The notes: generated by a model from the letters alone, not told the origin. A stretch of 64,000 bases of DNA from Methylocella silvestris (GCF_002891535.1 NZ_PDZR01000008.1:62001-126000), one strand, 5' to 3'; shown: positions 17,779 to 27,594, numbered from the stretch's first letter. Translations and numbers: made by a program.

Positions 17779-18948
17779 TCAGGCGGCGAGATCGGCGACG
17801 ACGGCGTCGAGCAGGGGAAACCCTTCGGCGCTGACCCTGAGGCGTCCGCTGCTGGTATATTCCACCATGCCGTCGGCGATCAGCGATTGGATCCGGCTCT
17901 GGTCGAGGCCGCGGCCGGACGTTGCTTCGAAGCGCCCCACCTCAATTCCCTCGGCGAGGCGCAGGCCCATGAGCAGGAATTCGTCGCCCTGCTCCTCGCG
18001 GGAGAGGATTTCATTTTCGATCAGGCCATGGCCGGCGAATTCGACGGCGCTCAGCCATTTTTGCGGATCGCGCTCGGTCGCCTGCGCGCGGCGTTTATTT
18101 CCGCTTGAGATGCGGCCATGCGCGCCGGGCCCGACGCCGGCATAATCGCCCGTGCGCCAATAGATCAGATTGTGCCGGCTTTCGGCCCCGGGGCGGGCGT
18201 GATTGGAGATCTCATAGGCCGGCAGTCCGGCGCCGTTCATGATCTCCTGCGTCGCGTCCCAGAAATCGCGGCCAAGATCCGGCCCGGGAACGACGAGCTT
18301 TCCGGCGTCCCGCATCCGCTCGAACATGGTGCCGGGTTCGATCGTCAGCTGATAGAGCGAGAGATGATCGCGCGCGAGGGCGAGCGCGGAGGCGAGTTCG
18401 CTTCGCCATTGCGCGACGCTCTGGCCGGGGCGGGCGTAGATGAGATCGAATGAAAAACGCTCGAAAGTTTTGCGCGCGATATGGAGCGCGGCCAGCGCTT
18501 CCGCGCTGGAGTGGGTTCGCCCCAGCGCCTTGAGATCGGCGTCGTTCAGCGCCTGCACGCCGATCGAGACGCGATTGACGCCTGCTGCGCGAAAGCCGGC
18601 GAATTTCGTCGCCTCGACGCTGGTCGGATTGGCTTCAAGGGTGATTTCGGCGCCGGGCGCGAGGGTCCAATAGCTGTCGATCGCCTCGATGATGCGGGCC
18701 ACGGTCGAAGCGCTCATCAGCGAGGGCGTCCCGCCGCCGAAGAAGATGGAAGCGACCTGCCTACCGCGCGTCGTCTCGGCGCGGTGGGCAATTTCGCCGA
18801 TCAGGGCGCTGGCGAAGCGCGCCTCGTCGACCGGCTCATGGCGGACATGGCTGTTGAAGTCGCAATAGGGGCATTTCGACAGGCAAAAGGGCCAGTGCAC
18901 ATAGACGCCGAAACCCGGGTCGGCGCCGTTTTGAAGTTCATGAGCCAT
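17779..18948 (-). CDS. hemW: Radical SAM heme chaperone HemW
   Basis: The 389-residue protein is of the HemN/HemW radical SAM group. The iron-sulfur cluster motif CLSKCPYC gives Cys22, Cys26 and Cys29, preceded by VYVHWPF. Downstream blocks include SIFFGGGTPSLM, ITLEANPTSVE and RVSIGVQALND, and a C-terminal HemN-type domain has EFLLMGLRLAEGI. HemW proteins handle heme delivery and are often misnamed coproporphyrinogen oxidase. The CxxxCxxC arrangement lacks the further Cys of true HemN. In many alphaproteobacteria hemW follows rph and rdgB. Here a plus-strand gene and a small minus-strand gene lie between them. Confidence 0.93.
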   Translation of the reverse strand: MAHELQNGADPGFGVYVHWPFCLSKCPYCDFNSHVRHEPVDEARFASALIGEIAHRAETTRGRQVASIFFGGGTPSLMSASTVARIIEAIDSYWTLAPGAEITLEANPTSVEATKFAGFRAAGVNRVSIGVQALNDADLKALGRTHSSAEALAALHIARKTFERFSFDLIYARPGQSVAQWRSELASALALARDHLSLYQLTIEPGTMFERMRDAGKLVVPGPDLGRDFWDATQEIMNGAGLPAYEISNHARPGAESRHNLIYWRTGDYAGVGPGAHGRISSGNKRRAQATERDPQKWLSAVEFAGHGLIENEILSREEQGDEFLLMGLRLAEGIEVGRFEATSGRGLDQSRIQSLIADGMVEYTSSGRLRVSAEGFPLLDAVVADLAA

Positions 18949-19100
18949 GGTCGCCTTATGTCACAGCGCGCGGCGGCGCCAAAATCGAGCCCTGCTCGAG
19001 ACGTTTGGTCCTTGAGCCGCTTTAACGGAGCGTTCACTACGATTCTCTAGCGTTGCGGCGTCAAAGTTGGCGTGAGGCGCGGTTGCGCGATGGGTGAAGC

Positions 19101-19976
19101 GTGAGCTATCTCGATCCGCCGCCGATTCCCGCTCCCGTCGTGGTCACCAAGGATGTCGGCGGCTATGTGAACCAATATCAGGAAAAAACAGAGCTATATC
19201 GTGCGACCGGCCGAGAGGTCCGCCTGCATGAATGCCGCTCGGCCTGCACCCTGGCTCTCAGCCTGCCGAATGCATGCGTCTATCCCGATAGCACGCTGAA
19301 ATTTCATCTTGCTTACGATCCGCGCAATCATCAGAGCAATTATGAAGTCTCGCAGCAATTGTTCAATTCCTATCCGCCGGCTGTCCGCGCAAGGCTCGGC
19401 GCGCTGACGCGGCAGTATAAGGTTCTGCGCGGCGAGGAGCTGATCGCGCTTGGCGTGCGAAACTGCGCCGCGCCGCGTCCGGGCGAGCCGTCGATCATGG
19501 TCGCGTCCAATGCGTCGCAGAGGAAGGTCGCGCAAGGACGGCCGGCGGCGGTCGATGCTGGCGGCGCCGGCGCGGAAGAGTCGATTTTTGGCGGGCTGCT
19601 GCGCAGCGTCGCCTCGACGCTGGCTTCGATCGGCAGCGGGCCGGCGCAGCCGCCGCGCCTCGAACTCGCCCGCGCAGCGCCGGGCAAGCCGCCAGAGTCC
19701 ACGGCGTTCGGGGCCGGCGCGCCCATGCCGCCGCGAAGATCCCTCGAGGAGCCTGCTGTCTCCGCAGAGGCCGCTGACGAGGAGGGCGCTGCGAGCGCCG
19801 CGCGGGAAGCGACGACCGCCGAGCCGGGCAGCGCGCCGCCGCCGCCGCGTCGCCCTTCCGATTTTGAGATTGGCTATGCTTATGGCGCAGCGCGCATCCA
19901 TCCGCCGAAGCTAATCGGCGGCGCGCAGGCGATCCTGCCGACGCGCTTCATCGCCACAGCGGAGCTTGCCCGGTAG
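19101..19976 (+). CDS. ClpP-fold protein of the COG3904 type, no visible signal peptide
   Basis: The 291-residue protein has an N-terminal core (about 10-120) resembling periplasmic ClpP/crotonase-like proteins. It has VVTKDVGGYVNQYQEK, then the nucleophile region HECRSACTLAL (Ser47), and LKFHLAYDP (His69). The second half is an Ala/Pro/Arg-rich low-complexity tail. Members usually carry a signal peptide or membrane helix. Here the GTG start is fixed by an in-frame TGA two codons upstream, and no signal peptide is present. It may be N-terminally truncated or cytosolic. It lies on the opposite strand within the hemW-rdgB-rph group. Confidence 0.65.
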   Translation: MSYLDPPPIPAPVVVTKDVGGYVNQYQEKTELYRATGREVRLHECRSACTLALSLPNACVYPDSTLKFHLAYDPRNHQSNYEVSQQLFNSYPPAVRARLGALTRQYKVLRGEELIALGVRNCAAPRPGEPSIMVASNASQRKVAQGRPAAVDAGGAGAEESIFGGLLRSVASTLASIGSGPAQPPRLELARAAPGKPPESTAFGAGAPMPPRRSLEEPAVSAEAADEEGAASAAREATTAEPGSAPPPPRRPSDFEIGYAYGAARIHPPKLIGGAQAILPTRFIATAELAR

Positions 19977-19997
19977 GCAGGAGCGGGGCCGTTTGAA

Positions 19998-20026
19998 CTG
20001 GAGCGCCGGCCTCACCGACGCTCCAG
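19998..20026 (+). terminator. Possible hairpin downstream of the ClpP-fold gene
   Basis: CTGGAGCG (19998-20005) pairs perfectly with CGCTCCAG (20019-20026) around a 13-base loop, 21 bases after the stop codon. No clear U tract follows, so it may be a weak terminator, an mRNA-end hairpin, or part of a dispersed repeat. Confidence 0.3.
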
Positions 20027-20173
20027 AAACTCTGGTTGTGAGGAATGCAGGTTCGAAAAGTTGGAACCGCGACTTAGAGCAAGCCGATCTGGCTGGGATG
20101 GATTTTTGCTCTAACGCATTGTTTCAACGCATCCGTCTGGTCCAAAAAGCCTTCAGCTTCTCGGGCGGATGCT

Positions 20174-20491
20174 TTAGATCCCCGAAGATCTCGAGATCAG
20201 CGGGCGGGCGGCGCCAGCCGGAATGCGGCGGCTCGTCTTGCGCTCGACCACGACGGTGCGCGGAACGCGGCCGCTCGAGGTGACGATCTGTTCGGCCTTG
20301 CGGGGCGGGGCGCTCTTCAGCACTTCGGCGCGCACCTCGGCGACCGGCAGATCCATCAGCGCGGCGGCGATCTCGACCTGCTCGAGAAGCTGATCGGTCA
20401 GACCCTGCGCGGCGAGAATCGCCTCCTTGAGGGTCGGCGGATCGTGGCGAACTTTCCGCGATCCATATTTGGTGTTCCATACCACGGACAT
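20174..20491 (-). CDS. Small conserved hypothetical protein (105 aa)
   Basis: The 105-residue protein starts MSVVWNTKYGSRKVRHDPP, has a helical region with LTDQLLEQVEIAAALMDLPV, and ends in a basic segment containing RTVVVERKTSRR. The ATG at 20491 has GAGGAA about eight bases upstream. It has no signal peptide or membrane segment. It looks like a short conserved Hyphomicrobiales protein of unknown function. It is on the same strand as rdgB and hemW and lies between them, so it may be co-transcribed. Confidence 0.65.
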   Translation of the reverse strand: MSVVWNTKYGSRKVRHDPPTLKEAILAAQGLTDQLLEQVEIAAALMDLPVAEVRAEVLKSAPPRKAEQIVTSSGRVPRTVVVERKTSRRIPAGAARPLISRSSGI

Positions 20492-20610
20492 CGCCGTTTC
20501 CTCGCCTGCGCTTCATATATTGCACTGCAATATAAGCGAAAACACGAGCAAAAATCAAGCGCTCTGGTCGAGGTTGCGACCTTTTGACCGAACTTTGGAA
20601 TGCGCCGCAG

Positions 20611-21240
20611 TCAGGCGCTAAAACAAGCCTTGGCAAAAGCCTGAAACGCCCGCGCGCGATGCGACAGGGCGGGCGAGCCGTTAGCCGGGATCGCCTGCTT
20701 TTCCTCCAGCGTCATCTCGCCGAAGGTTTTGCTCAAGCCGACCGGCAGAAAGATCGGATCATAGCCGAATACCAGCGAGCCGCGCGCCGGAAACACCAGC
20801 TCGCCATCGACGCGGCCCTCGAAGCTCGCCGTCTCTCCATCGGGAAAGGCGAGCGTCAGGACGCAGATGAAATGCGCCTTGAACGGCGCCTGCGCGCCAG
20901 CTGCGCGCAAGGCCTCCTCGACGGCGGCCCGGCCGATGCCAAAGTCGCGATCGGGGCCCGCCCACCTTGCCGAATAAATGCCCGGTTCGCCGCCGAGCGC
21001 GTCGACGCAAAGCCCTGAATCATCCGCGAGCGCGGGGCTTGCCGAGCCTTCCGCGGCCGCCAGCGCCTTCAGCCGCGAATTTTCCAGAAAAGTCGAGCCG
21101 GTCTCTTCCGGCTCGGGCAGGCCGAGTTCGCCAGCCGAGACCGCCTTGACGCCGTAATGGTCGAGCAGTTCGCGCATTTCGGCAAGCTTGCCCGCATTAT
21201 GCGTGGCGATCACAAGCCGCCCTTCGAGCGCCCGGACCAT
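20611..21240 (-). CDS. rdgB: XTP/dITP diphosphatase (non-canonical purine NTP pyrophosphatase)
   Basis: A protein of 209 residues that hydrolyses XTP, dITP and related damaged nucleotides to monophosphates, protecting DNA and RNA. It begins [18 protein letters not shown], which holds the substrate-binding TxNxxK motif. It contains ALADDSGLCVDAL with the catalytic aspartates, and ends with the SHRARAFQAF motif. The ATG at 21240 shares its A with the rph stop codon (TGATG), showing translational coupling. A longer frame into rph is only an overlap. The rph-rdgB pairing is widely conserved. Confidence 0.95.
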   Translation of the reverse strand: MVRALEGRLVIATHNAGKLAEMRELLDHYGVKAVSAGELGLPEPEETGSTFLENSRLKALAAAEGSASPALADDSGLCVDALGGEPGIYSARWAGPDRDFGIGRAAVEEALRAAGAQAPFKAHFICVLTLAFPDGETASFEGRVDGELVFPARGSLVFGYDPIFLPVGLSKTFGEMTLEEKQAIPANGSPALSHRARAFQAFAKACFSA

Positions 21241-21956
21241 CAGGCGACCGCGCTTTTCTGCATCTCGATGAGGCTCGCGATTCCGCCGCGCGCCAGGGCC
21301 AGCATGGCGGTGAGCTGCGCTTCGGTGAACACGGCGCCTTCCGCGGTCGCCTGCACCTCGACGAGCGAGCCCGATCCCGTGATGACGAAATTGGCGTCGG
21401 TCTCTGCCGCCGAATCCTCGGCGTAATCGAGATCGAGCACACATTCCCCGCTGGAGACGCCGCAGGAGATCGCGGCGACATGCTCGCGCAGCGGCATGTC
21501 CTTGATGATGGAGCGCTGGCGCATCCATTTCAGGCAATCATGCAGGGCGACCCAGGCGCCCGTGATCGAGGCGGTGCGCGTGCCGCCATCGGCCTGCAGC
21601 ACATCGCAGTCGATGGTGATCTGGCGTTCGCCGAGCCCTTGCAGATTGGTGACGGCGCGCAGGCTGCGCCCGATCAGGCGCTGGATTTCCTGCGTGCGGC
21701 CGGACGGTTTGCCGGTCGTCGATTCGCGCCTTGTGCGGGTATGGGTCGCGCGCGGCAGCATCGCGTATTCGGCGCTGACCCAGCCGCGCCCCTGGCCGCG
21801 CAGCCACGCCGGCGGCTTGTCTTCGAGCGAGGCCGTGCACAGCACATGGGTCGAGCCGAATTTGATCAGGCATGAGCCCTCGGCGTAGCGCGCAACGTTG
21901 CGTTCAAAGGTGACGGGCCGCAATTCATCGGCGGCGCGCTGGGAAGGGCGCATCAA
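21240..21956 (-). CDS. rph: Ribonuclease PH
   Basis: The 238-residue protein is a phosphorolytic 3'-5' exoribonuclease that trims tRNA precursors. It begins [19 protein letters not shown] and carries [55 protein letters not shown]-type active-site blocks and [14 protein letters not shown]. Length is standard. It is the first gene of the rph-rdgB operon. In many relatives hrcA-grpE lie divergently upstream. Here a small secreted protein gene takes that place. Confidence 0.97.
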   Translation of the reverse strand: MMRPSQRAADELRPVTFERNVARYAEGSCLIKFGSTHVLCTASLEDKPPAWLRGQGRGWVSAEYAMLPRATHTRTRRESTTGKPSGRTQEIQRLIGRSLRAVTNLQGLGERQITIDCDVLQADGGTRTASITGAWVALHDCLKWMRQRSIIKDMPLREHVAAISCGVSSGECVLDLDYAEDSAAETDANFVITGSGSLVEVQATAEGAVFTEAQLTAMLALARGGIASLIEMQKSAVA

Positions 21957-22097
21957 AAATCCTCAAGGAAGAGAAGCGACTGTCTAGAGGCTCGCTTGGC
22001 GTTGCGCAACTTCGGCCCCCTGTTCAACTTGGCGCGGCTTCTGTATTCAGCGCCGGAGACAAAAAAACGCCGACAGGAAACGCCGAAAGGTTTTCGC

Positions 22098-22451
22098 ATG
22101 CGCATCAATGGATTTGCCGCGGTGGCGCTCGCCGCTTTCGCCCTGGCAGCGGGCGGTCCCGCTCGCGCCGAAAAGCCGACGCGATTTTGGAATTTGACCT
22201 CGAAAACCGTGTCCGACCTTCGCCTCGCGCCGGCAGGGACCGGTAAATTCGGCGAAAACCAGTGCCTCAATGACAAGGACAAGGAAGTCGACCACGACGA
22301 GCGGCTGAACCTTGCCGGCGTTGCGACGGGAACTTACGATGCGAAAGTGGGCTACGAGGACGGCCGAGTCTGCCTGGCGAAGAACATCGCGATCGAGGCC
22401 GGGCAGATCTTTTCGATCGAGGACAAGGACCTCATCGACTGCAACAAGTGA
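22098..22451 (+). CDS. Small periplasmic hypothetical protein
   Basis: A protein of 117 residues. It starts with a clear Sec signal peptide (MRINGFAAVALAAFALAAGG, cleavage probably after PARA). The mature part is hydrophilic, with two cysteines (ENQCLN and GRVCLA) plus a C-terminal one, and an acidic NDKDKEVDHDERL stretch. The ATG at 22098 has GAAAGG about seven bases upstream, which argues against the longer start at 21996. The phrase FWNLTSKTVSDLRLAPAGT resembles small secreted proteins of alphaproteobacteria that bind no known ligand. The function is unknown. Confidence 0.7.
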   Translation: MRINGFAAVALAAFALAAGGPARAEKPTRFWNLTSKTVSDLRLAPAGTGKFGENQCLNDKDKEVDHDERLNLAGVATGTYDAKVGYEDGRVCLAKNIAIEAGQIFSIEDKDLIDCNK

Positions 22452-22897
22452 ACGGGCAGAGCATGAAGCCGACGAGTCCACCGAATGGCGAGGCCGCTTC
22501 AGCCAACGTCACCAGGCGGATTGAAGCGCTGGCGGATTGGAGGGGAGAGACCCTCGCTCATGTTCGTCAGCTCATCCACGACGCCGACCCCGACATCGAG
22601 GAGGAGTGGAAATGGGAGAAGCCAAAATCCCCCGGAATTCCGGTCTGGTCCCTTTACGGCATCGTCTGCACAGGGGAATCCTACAAGCAGGTCGTGAAGC
22701 TCACCTTCGCGCGTGGAGCCTCCATCGAAGATCCAGATAGACTGTTCAATTCAAGCCTCGAAGGCGCGACGCGACGTGCGATCGACCTCCGCGAAGGGGA
22801 GAAGATCAGCGAAACCGCCTTCAGGCGATTGATCCGCGCCGCGGTGGCGGCCAACGCCGCAGCGCGCGCCCAACGCGCAGTCAAAAAGAAGTCATAG
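22448..22897 (+). CDS. DUF1801 domain protein (YdhG-like)
   Basis: The protein has up to 149 residues with a DUF1801 fold: ADWRGETLAHVRQLIHDADP, EEEWKWEKPKSPGIPVWSLY and SYKQVVKLTFARGASIEDP. Proteins of this family resemble the small iron-chaperone (frataxin-fold) group, but their role is poorly defined. The GTG at 22448 overlaps the TGA of the upstream secreted protein gene. An ATG at 22463 is an equally possible start. The two genes may be co-translated, although one product is secreted and the other cytosolic. Confidence 0.8.
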   Translation: MNGQSMKPTSPPNGEAASANVTRRIEALADWRGETLAHVRQLIHDADPDIEEEWKWEKPKSPGIPVWSLYGIVCTGESYKQVVKLTFARGASIEDPDRLFNSSLEGATRRAIDLREGEKISETAFRRLIRAAVAANAAARAQRAVKKKS

Positions 22898-22964
22898 CGG
22901 ACCGCCGCCCATGCATCCTTGCGCCCCGGCGCCCCGCTGAGCAGCGCGATCTTTGCTCCTTGGC

Positions 22965-23525
22965 TCAATGCCCCGGAAAACTCACCAGCGTCCGCACCGG
23001 CACGCCGAGCGCCCTGATCTTGTCGGCGCCGCCAAGATCCGGCAGGTCGATCACGAAACAGGCCGCCACGACATCGGCGCCGATCTTCTTCAACAGGCTC
23101 ACGGCGCCGACGGCGGTTCCGCCCGTCGCGACCAGATCATCGACCAGAATCACCTTTTCGCCGGCGACGACGGCGTCCTGATGGATCTCCATCTCGTCGA
23201 GCCCATATTCGAGCGAATAGGCGATCGACACCTTGGTATGCGGCAGCTTGCCCTTCTTGCGGATCGGCACGAAGCCGGCCGAGAGCTGATGGGCCACCGC
23301 GCCGCCGAGGATGAAGCCGCGCGCTTCCATGCCCGCCACCTTGTCGATCTTGGCGCCGCACCAGGGCTGCACCAATTCGTCGATGGCGCGGCGGAACGCC
23401 CGCGCGTCGCCAAGCAGCGTGGTGATGTCGCGAAACAGGATGCCGGGTTTTGGATAGTCGGGAATGCTGCGGATCGCCGATTTAAGATCGCCGCGATCGT
23501 GGTCCCACTGGGTTTCGCTCGTCAT
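22965..23525 (-). CDS. apt: Adenine phosphoribosyltransferase
   Basis: A protein of 186 residues that converts adenine and PRPP to AMP. It contains [20 protein letters not shown], the EARGFILGG segment, and the PRPP-binding loop [15 protein letters not shown]. The ATG at 23525 shares a base with the stop of mtnP (TAATG). The two are thus coupled: MtnP releases adenine from methylthioadenosine and Apt salvages it to AMP. A longer upstream frame inside mtnP is not a plausible start. Confidence 0.95.
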   Translation of the reverse strand: MTSETQWDHDRGDLKSAIRSIPDYPKPGILFRDITTLLGDARAFRRAIDELVQPWCGAKIDKVAGMEARGFILGGAVAHQLSAGFVPIRKKGKLPHTKVSIAYSLEYGLDEMEIHQDAVVAGEKVILVDDLVATGGTAVGAVSLLKKIGADVVAACFVIDLPDLGGADKIRALGVPVRTLVSFPGH

Positions 23526-24412
23526 TAGGGCGTTGTCTCCGGCTGATTGACGCGCGACATGATCGCGTCGAGTTTCTTCAAAAGCGCCGGGTCCCGCGCC
23601 GGCGGGGCCGTCAAAATCGCATTGTCGAGCGCGCAATCCGAACCGACCGGACAGGGCTCGTGTTCGGCCGGAAAATCATGCAACAGCCGCGCCAGCAGCC
23701 GCGCCGCCGCGCCCGCATTGGCGTTGACGACGGCGATCACCGAGGCGACGTCGACATCGTCATGGTCCGGATGCCAGCAATCATAGTCGGTCACCATGGC
23801 GACGGTCGCATAGGAAATCTCGGCCTCGCGCGCGAGTTTTGCTTCGGGCATCGCCGTCATGCCGATGACGTCGAAGCCCGCGGCCTTATAGGCGCGCGAT
23901 TCGGCCAGCGAGGAAAATTGCGGCCCTTCCATGCAGACATAGGTTCCGCCCGTCAGGCAGGGGATCGATTCGGCCTGCGCGGCGAGGGCGACGCGGGCCT
24001 GCAAGGCTGGAGCGACGGGATGAGCCATCGAGACATGGGCGACGCAGCCATTGCCGAAAAACGAGCTTTGCCGCGAAAAGGTGCGGTCGACGAATTGGTC
24101 GACCAGCACGAACAGGCCCGGATAAAGCTCCTCCTTGAAGGAGCCGCAGGCCGAGACCGAAACGATGTCGGTGACGCCGGCGCGCTTCATGGCGTCGATA
24201 TTGGCGCGGTAATTGATGCCGGAGGGCGAAAACACATGGCCGCGTCCGTGGCGCGGCAGAAACACCGCCTCGGTCTGGCCGACACGGCCAAAGCGCAGCG
24301 CGTCGGAGGGCTCGCCCCATGGGGTCCGAACCCGCTCCTCGCGCACATCCTCAAGGCCCGGCAGATGATAAACGCCCGAGCCGCCGATAATTCCCAAAAT
24401 AGCTTTTGTCAT
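23525..24412 (-). CDS. mtnP: S-methyl-5'-thioadenosine phosphorylase
   Basis: A 295-residue enzyme of the purine nucleoside phosphorylase II family. It splits methylthioadenosine, a by-product of polyamine and homoserine-lactone synthesis, into adenine and methylthioribose-1-phosphate. The start [20 protein letters not shown] contains the phosphate-binding GGSG. The substrate region has [16 protein letters not shown] and [16 protein letters not shown], and the catalytic segment is TDYDCWH. The ATG at 24412 is chosen because the family starts just before GGSG. It is operonic with apt. No other methionine-salvage gene is in the window. Confidence 0.95.
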   Translation of the reverse strand: MTKAILGIIGGSGVYHLPGLEDVREERVRTPWGEPSDALRFGRVGQTEAVFLPRHGRGHVFSPSGINYRANIDAMKRAGVTDIVSVSACGSFKEELYPGLFVLVDQFVDRTFSRQSSFFGNGCVAHVSMAHPVAPALQARVALAAQAESIPCLTGGTYVCMEGPQFSSLAESRAYKAAGFDVIGMTAMPEAKLAREAEISYATVAMVTDYDCWHPDHDDVDVASVIAVVNANAGAAARLLARLLHDFPAEHEPCPVGSDCALDNAILTAPPARDPALLKKLDAIMSRVNQPETTP

Positions 24413-24546
24413 TGATTTTACGCCGCCTCTTGAGCGGCGGAGTTTTAACCCGCGCGGCGCTGGGCGCAAGGGGCGGGTTTTCGGGGCGTTCGAGCCGATT
24501 TGCCGTATTGGGCGGGTTGGATTCGGCGAGCGACAGATGATGGCGA

Positions 24547-27500
24547 TCAGGACGACGTCCGGCGTTGAACGACGCCGGCTTTCAGGGCTGCCGCGGCGTC
24601 TTCGGCGCTTAACGGCCTGCTGAACAGAAAGCCTTGTGCCTCCTTGCATCCCCAGCCGGCGATGAGGCTCGCCTGCGCTTCGGTTTCGACGCCCTCGGCG
24701 ATGACCTCGATCGCCAATTCGCGCGCGAGGCCGATTGTGGCCTTGACGATCACGACATCGTCGCGCTCCGTCTCGACTTCCTTCACGAACACCTGAGCGA
24801 TCTTGATGCGGTTGACGGGGAACCGCCGCAAATATTCGAGGGAGGAATAACCGGTGCCGAAATCATCGATCGCGATCGTGACGCCGGTCATGCGGAGCCG
24901 CTCGAGCACGTCGCTATGTTCGCGCGTAACCGCGACGAGGACAGTTTCGGTCAGTTCGAGTTCGAGCAGATGCGGCGGCAACGCGGTTTCCCGTAGCGCG
25001 GCGGCGACTTCGGTCTCCAGCGCGATCGGCGCCTTGAACTGCAGGGCGGAGACATTGACGGCGATCCGAACCGGCGCGAGGCCGGCATCGAGCCAAAGCC
25101 GGGCCTGCCGGCACGCCGCCCAGAGCACCCAGTTTCCCAGGCGGCCGATAATGCCGATATGTTCGGCGAGCGGGATGAACCGATCGGGCCGCAATACCCC
25201 GCGTTCAGGATGGCGCCAGCGCACCAGCGCCTCGACGCCATTGATGTGGCCATTGGCGATTTCCACTTGCGGCTGATACATCAGGAAAAGCTGGCCGGTA
25301 TTGATCGCGTCGCGCAGCTCTGCGCCCAGTTTGACTCGCGACTGCACTTCATTGTCCATGGCCTGCGTGAAGAAGCGGTAGTTGCCGCGCCCTTCGGCCT
25401 TGGCGCGATAAAGCGCGACATCGGCATGCGACAGCAGCGTTTCGGCGTCGTCTGCCTCGGCGCCGTAGCTCGCAATGCCTATGCTCGCGCCGGTGTGGAT
25501 TTCATTGCCCCAAACATGAAACGGGGCGGCGAGCGCGGCAATCAGCTTTTTTGCCAGAATCGCTGCGTCGGCCGGATCGTTGATATCGCTGACCACCACG
25601 GCGAATTCGTCGCCGCCAAAGCGCGCCACCGTGTCGGTCACACGGGTGGTCGAGGCCAGCAAATCAGCGATCTGCCTGAGCAGTTGGTCTCCGGCCGGAT
25701 GGCCCAAAGTGTCGTTTACGTCCTTGAAATGATCGAGGTCGAGATAGATTACAGCGAAGCTTTTTTCGCCGCGCCTCGTCGCTGCGATTGCGTGCTGCAA
25801 GGCTTCGACGAAAACGGCGCGGTTGGCGAGCCCGGTCAGCACATCATAGCGTGCCATTTTGAGCGCATAGGCAGCGGCCTGCTTGCGCTCGGTGATGTCG
25901 CGGAAGAACCAGCCGCGCCCGAGATTGACGCCCTCATGGATGAGCGGGATGGCGTCGCGCGCTATAAACCGCCCGTCGCTCGTTTCAAATTCATCGTGCC
26001 GGGTTTCTTCGGGATGTGCATAAAGATAGGCGACGCTGGCGGCGAAGGTCGCCTCGTCTTTGACTTTGGTCAGCACGCTGGCCAGCACAGGCGCGTCGTC
26101 GCCCTTTTGAATATTGACGAGCGGGATTCGCCAGATTTCGGCGAAGCGTTGATTGAAGGCGATGATCTTCATCTCGGCATTGACGATCAATATGCCGTCA
26201 AGCGAGGCTTCCATCTGGGTCTTGAGTAACAGATTGGCAAATTGCAGCTTTTCGGCGGCGTTACGCTCGTCGGTCACGTCGTTGAAATAGCCGACCCGAC
26301 CGAGATAGCCGCCGTCTGGGCCGGACAGGCGTAAAATATCTCGATTGATGATCCGACCGTCCGTGAGCGCATATTCCTCGCTGCTGTCCTGGTCGCGGTG
26401 GCCGAGCAAGTTGTATACGCCGGCGACAAATCGTTCCGGGTCGGTCAACAGCGGCCTCGCATAGGCGAAAAGCTCGGTCAGGGTGACGCCGGCCAGTTGC
26501 TCTGCCGGGAGATGCCACATATCGACGAAGCGGCGATTGAACATCACGACATTCACATCCGAATCGACGACGAGGACGCCGCTGCGCGAGGCCTCCATCT
26601 CGCTCTTCAACAGGGTATTGGCGAAGATAAGCTTCGCTTCATTGGCCTTTCGCTCGGTCACATCGCGAATGACGCCGACGCCGCCCCAGCCGCCGCTGCA
26701 GCGCAACTGGGCGAAGGATGTCTCGAGGGTGACTTCGGTGCCGTCTTTGCGCATGGCGACAATTTCCATTGTCTTACCGTTTGCCGCGACCTCGCTGGTG
26801 ACGTCGAATGAATCGATGATCTCCATGAAATCGGCGATGTAGCGTGGGGCAATGAATTCACTGATCGGACGGCCGATCGCTTCGGCCGGGGAGTAGCCCG
26901 TGATGCGTTCGGCGGCGGGGTTCCACAGCTCGACGAGCCTTGTGGCGCCCATCGCTATGATCCCATCTCGCGCCGCCGTTGTGATCGACCGAAACCGCTC
27001 CAGGCTTTCTTCGAGCGCGCTTGCTGTTTCATGGCGCATGATCGCCGATCCGGCGATGTCGCTGAATATATTCAAAAGATCGATCTCGGGCTCGGTCCAG
27101 TCGCGCGCAGCGAGGCATGAAGCAAAGCCCAGATAGCCCCAGAGTCTTGAGCCAGCGAAGATCGGCACGGTTAGCTGCGACTGCTCGCCGAGGCGCATGA
27201 GCAGGGCGTGTGCGGCGCCTTCGCTTGTCGCACGCTGCGCGACCCAGGGCTTGCCGTCTTTCATTCGCGCTTGCCACTCCGACGGGGCAGGCAAATCCGC
27301 GACCGCCGTCTCAAAAGACGGTTTGTCCATCTGCGGAGGCGTCTCTGGCCGTTGCCAGATATGGACCAGTTCTGGCGCCGGATTGGTCCGCAGGATAATG
27401 ACGCGATCGACGCCGAGCGCCTCGCCCAGGATCGGCAGCGCCTCGGGCATCGCCAGGTCGAGCGACGCGGCCTTGACGATCGCCGCCGCTCCGATGGTGA

Positions 27501-27594
27501 CGGCGTGCATCAGGCGATCACGATAGGCCAGCGCGTGATCGCCTTCCGCCATTTCGGGACGACTGCCGACCGGAGGCGATTCACTGCTCGTCAC
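24547..27594 (-). CDS. GAF-PAS-PAS-PAS-GGDEF-EAL c-di-GMP signalling protein
   Basis: The 1015-residue protein has no membrane segment. The order is a GAF domain (about 45-190), PAS (about 205-320), two more PAS domains that share a repeated LLK(S/T)(E/Q)MEAS linker (about 335-575), GGDEF (about 590-745) and EAL (about 755-1005). The diguanylate cyclase signature RFGGDEF is intact. The EAL domain keeps EALVRW, NVSALQF, ELELTE, DDFGTGYSS and AEGVETEAQ. In the KxD position it reads RIKIAQVF, with Ala in place of Asp, a variant also seen in other composite proteins. It may be bifunctional. The start is a GTG at 27594. Confidence 0.93.
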   Translation of the reverse strand: MTSSESPPVGSRPEMAEGDHALAYRDRLMHAVTIGAAAIVKAASLDLAMPEALPILGEALGVDRVIILRTNPAPELVHIWQRPETPPQMDKPSFETAVADLPAPSEWQARMKDGKPWVAQRATSEGAAHALLMRLGEQSQLTVPIFAGSRLWGYLGFASCLAARDWTEPEIDLLNIFSDIAGSAIMRHETASALEESLERFRSITTAARDGIIAMGATRLVELWNPAAERITGYSPAEAIGRPISEFIAPRYIADFMEIIDSFDVTSEVAANGKTMEIVAMRKDGTEVTLETSFAQLRCSGGWGGVGVIRDVTERKANEAKLIFANTLLKSEMEASRSGVLVVDSDVNVVMFNRRFVDMWHLPAEQLAGVTLTELFAYARPLLTDPERFVAGVYNLLGHRDQDSSEEYALTDGRIINRDILRLSGPDGGYLGRVGYFNDVTDERNAAEKLQFANLLLKTQMEASLDGILIVNAEMKIIAFNQRFAEIWRIPLVNIQKGDDAPVLASVLTKVKDEATFAASVAYLYAHPEETRHDEFETSDGRFIARDAIPLIHEGVNLGRGWFFRDITERKQAAAYALKMARYDVLTGLANRAVFVEALQHAIAATRRGEKSFAVIYLDLDHFKDVNDTLGHPAGDQLLRQIADLLASTTRVTDTVARFGGDEFAVVVSDINDPADAAILAKKLIAALAAPFHVWGNEIHTGASIGIASYGAEADDAETLLSHADVALYRAKAEGRGNYRFFTQAMDNEVQSRVKLGAELRDAINTGQLFLMYQPQVEIANGHINGVEALVRWRHPERGVLRPDRFIPLAEHIGIIGRLGNWVLWAACRQARLWLDAGLAPVRIAVNVSALQFKAPIALETEVAAALRETALPPHLLELELTETVLVAVTREHSDVLERLRMTGVTIAIDDFGTGYSSLEYLRRFPVNRIKIAQVFVKEVETERDDVVIVKATIGLARELAIEVIAEGVETEAQASLIAGWGCKEAQGFLFSRPLSAEDAAAALKAGVVQRRTSS

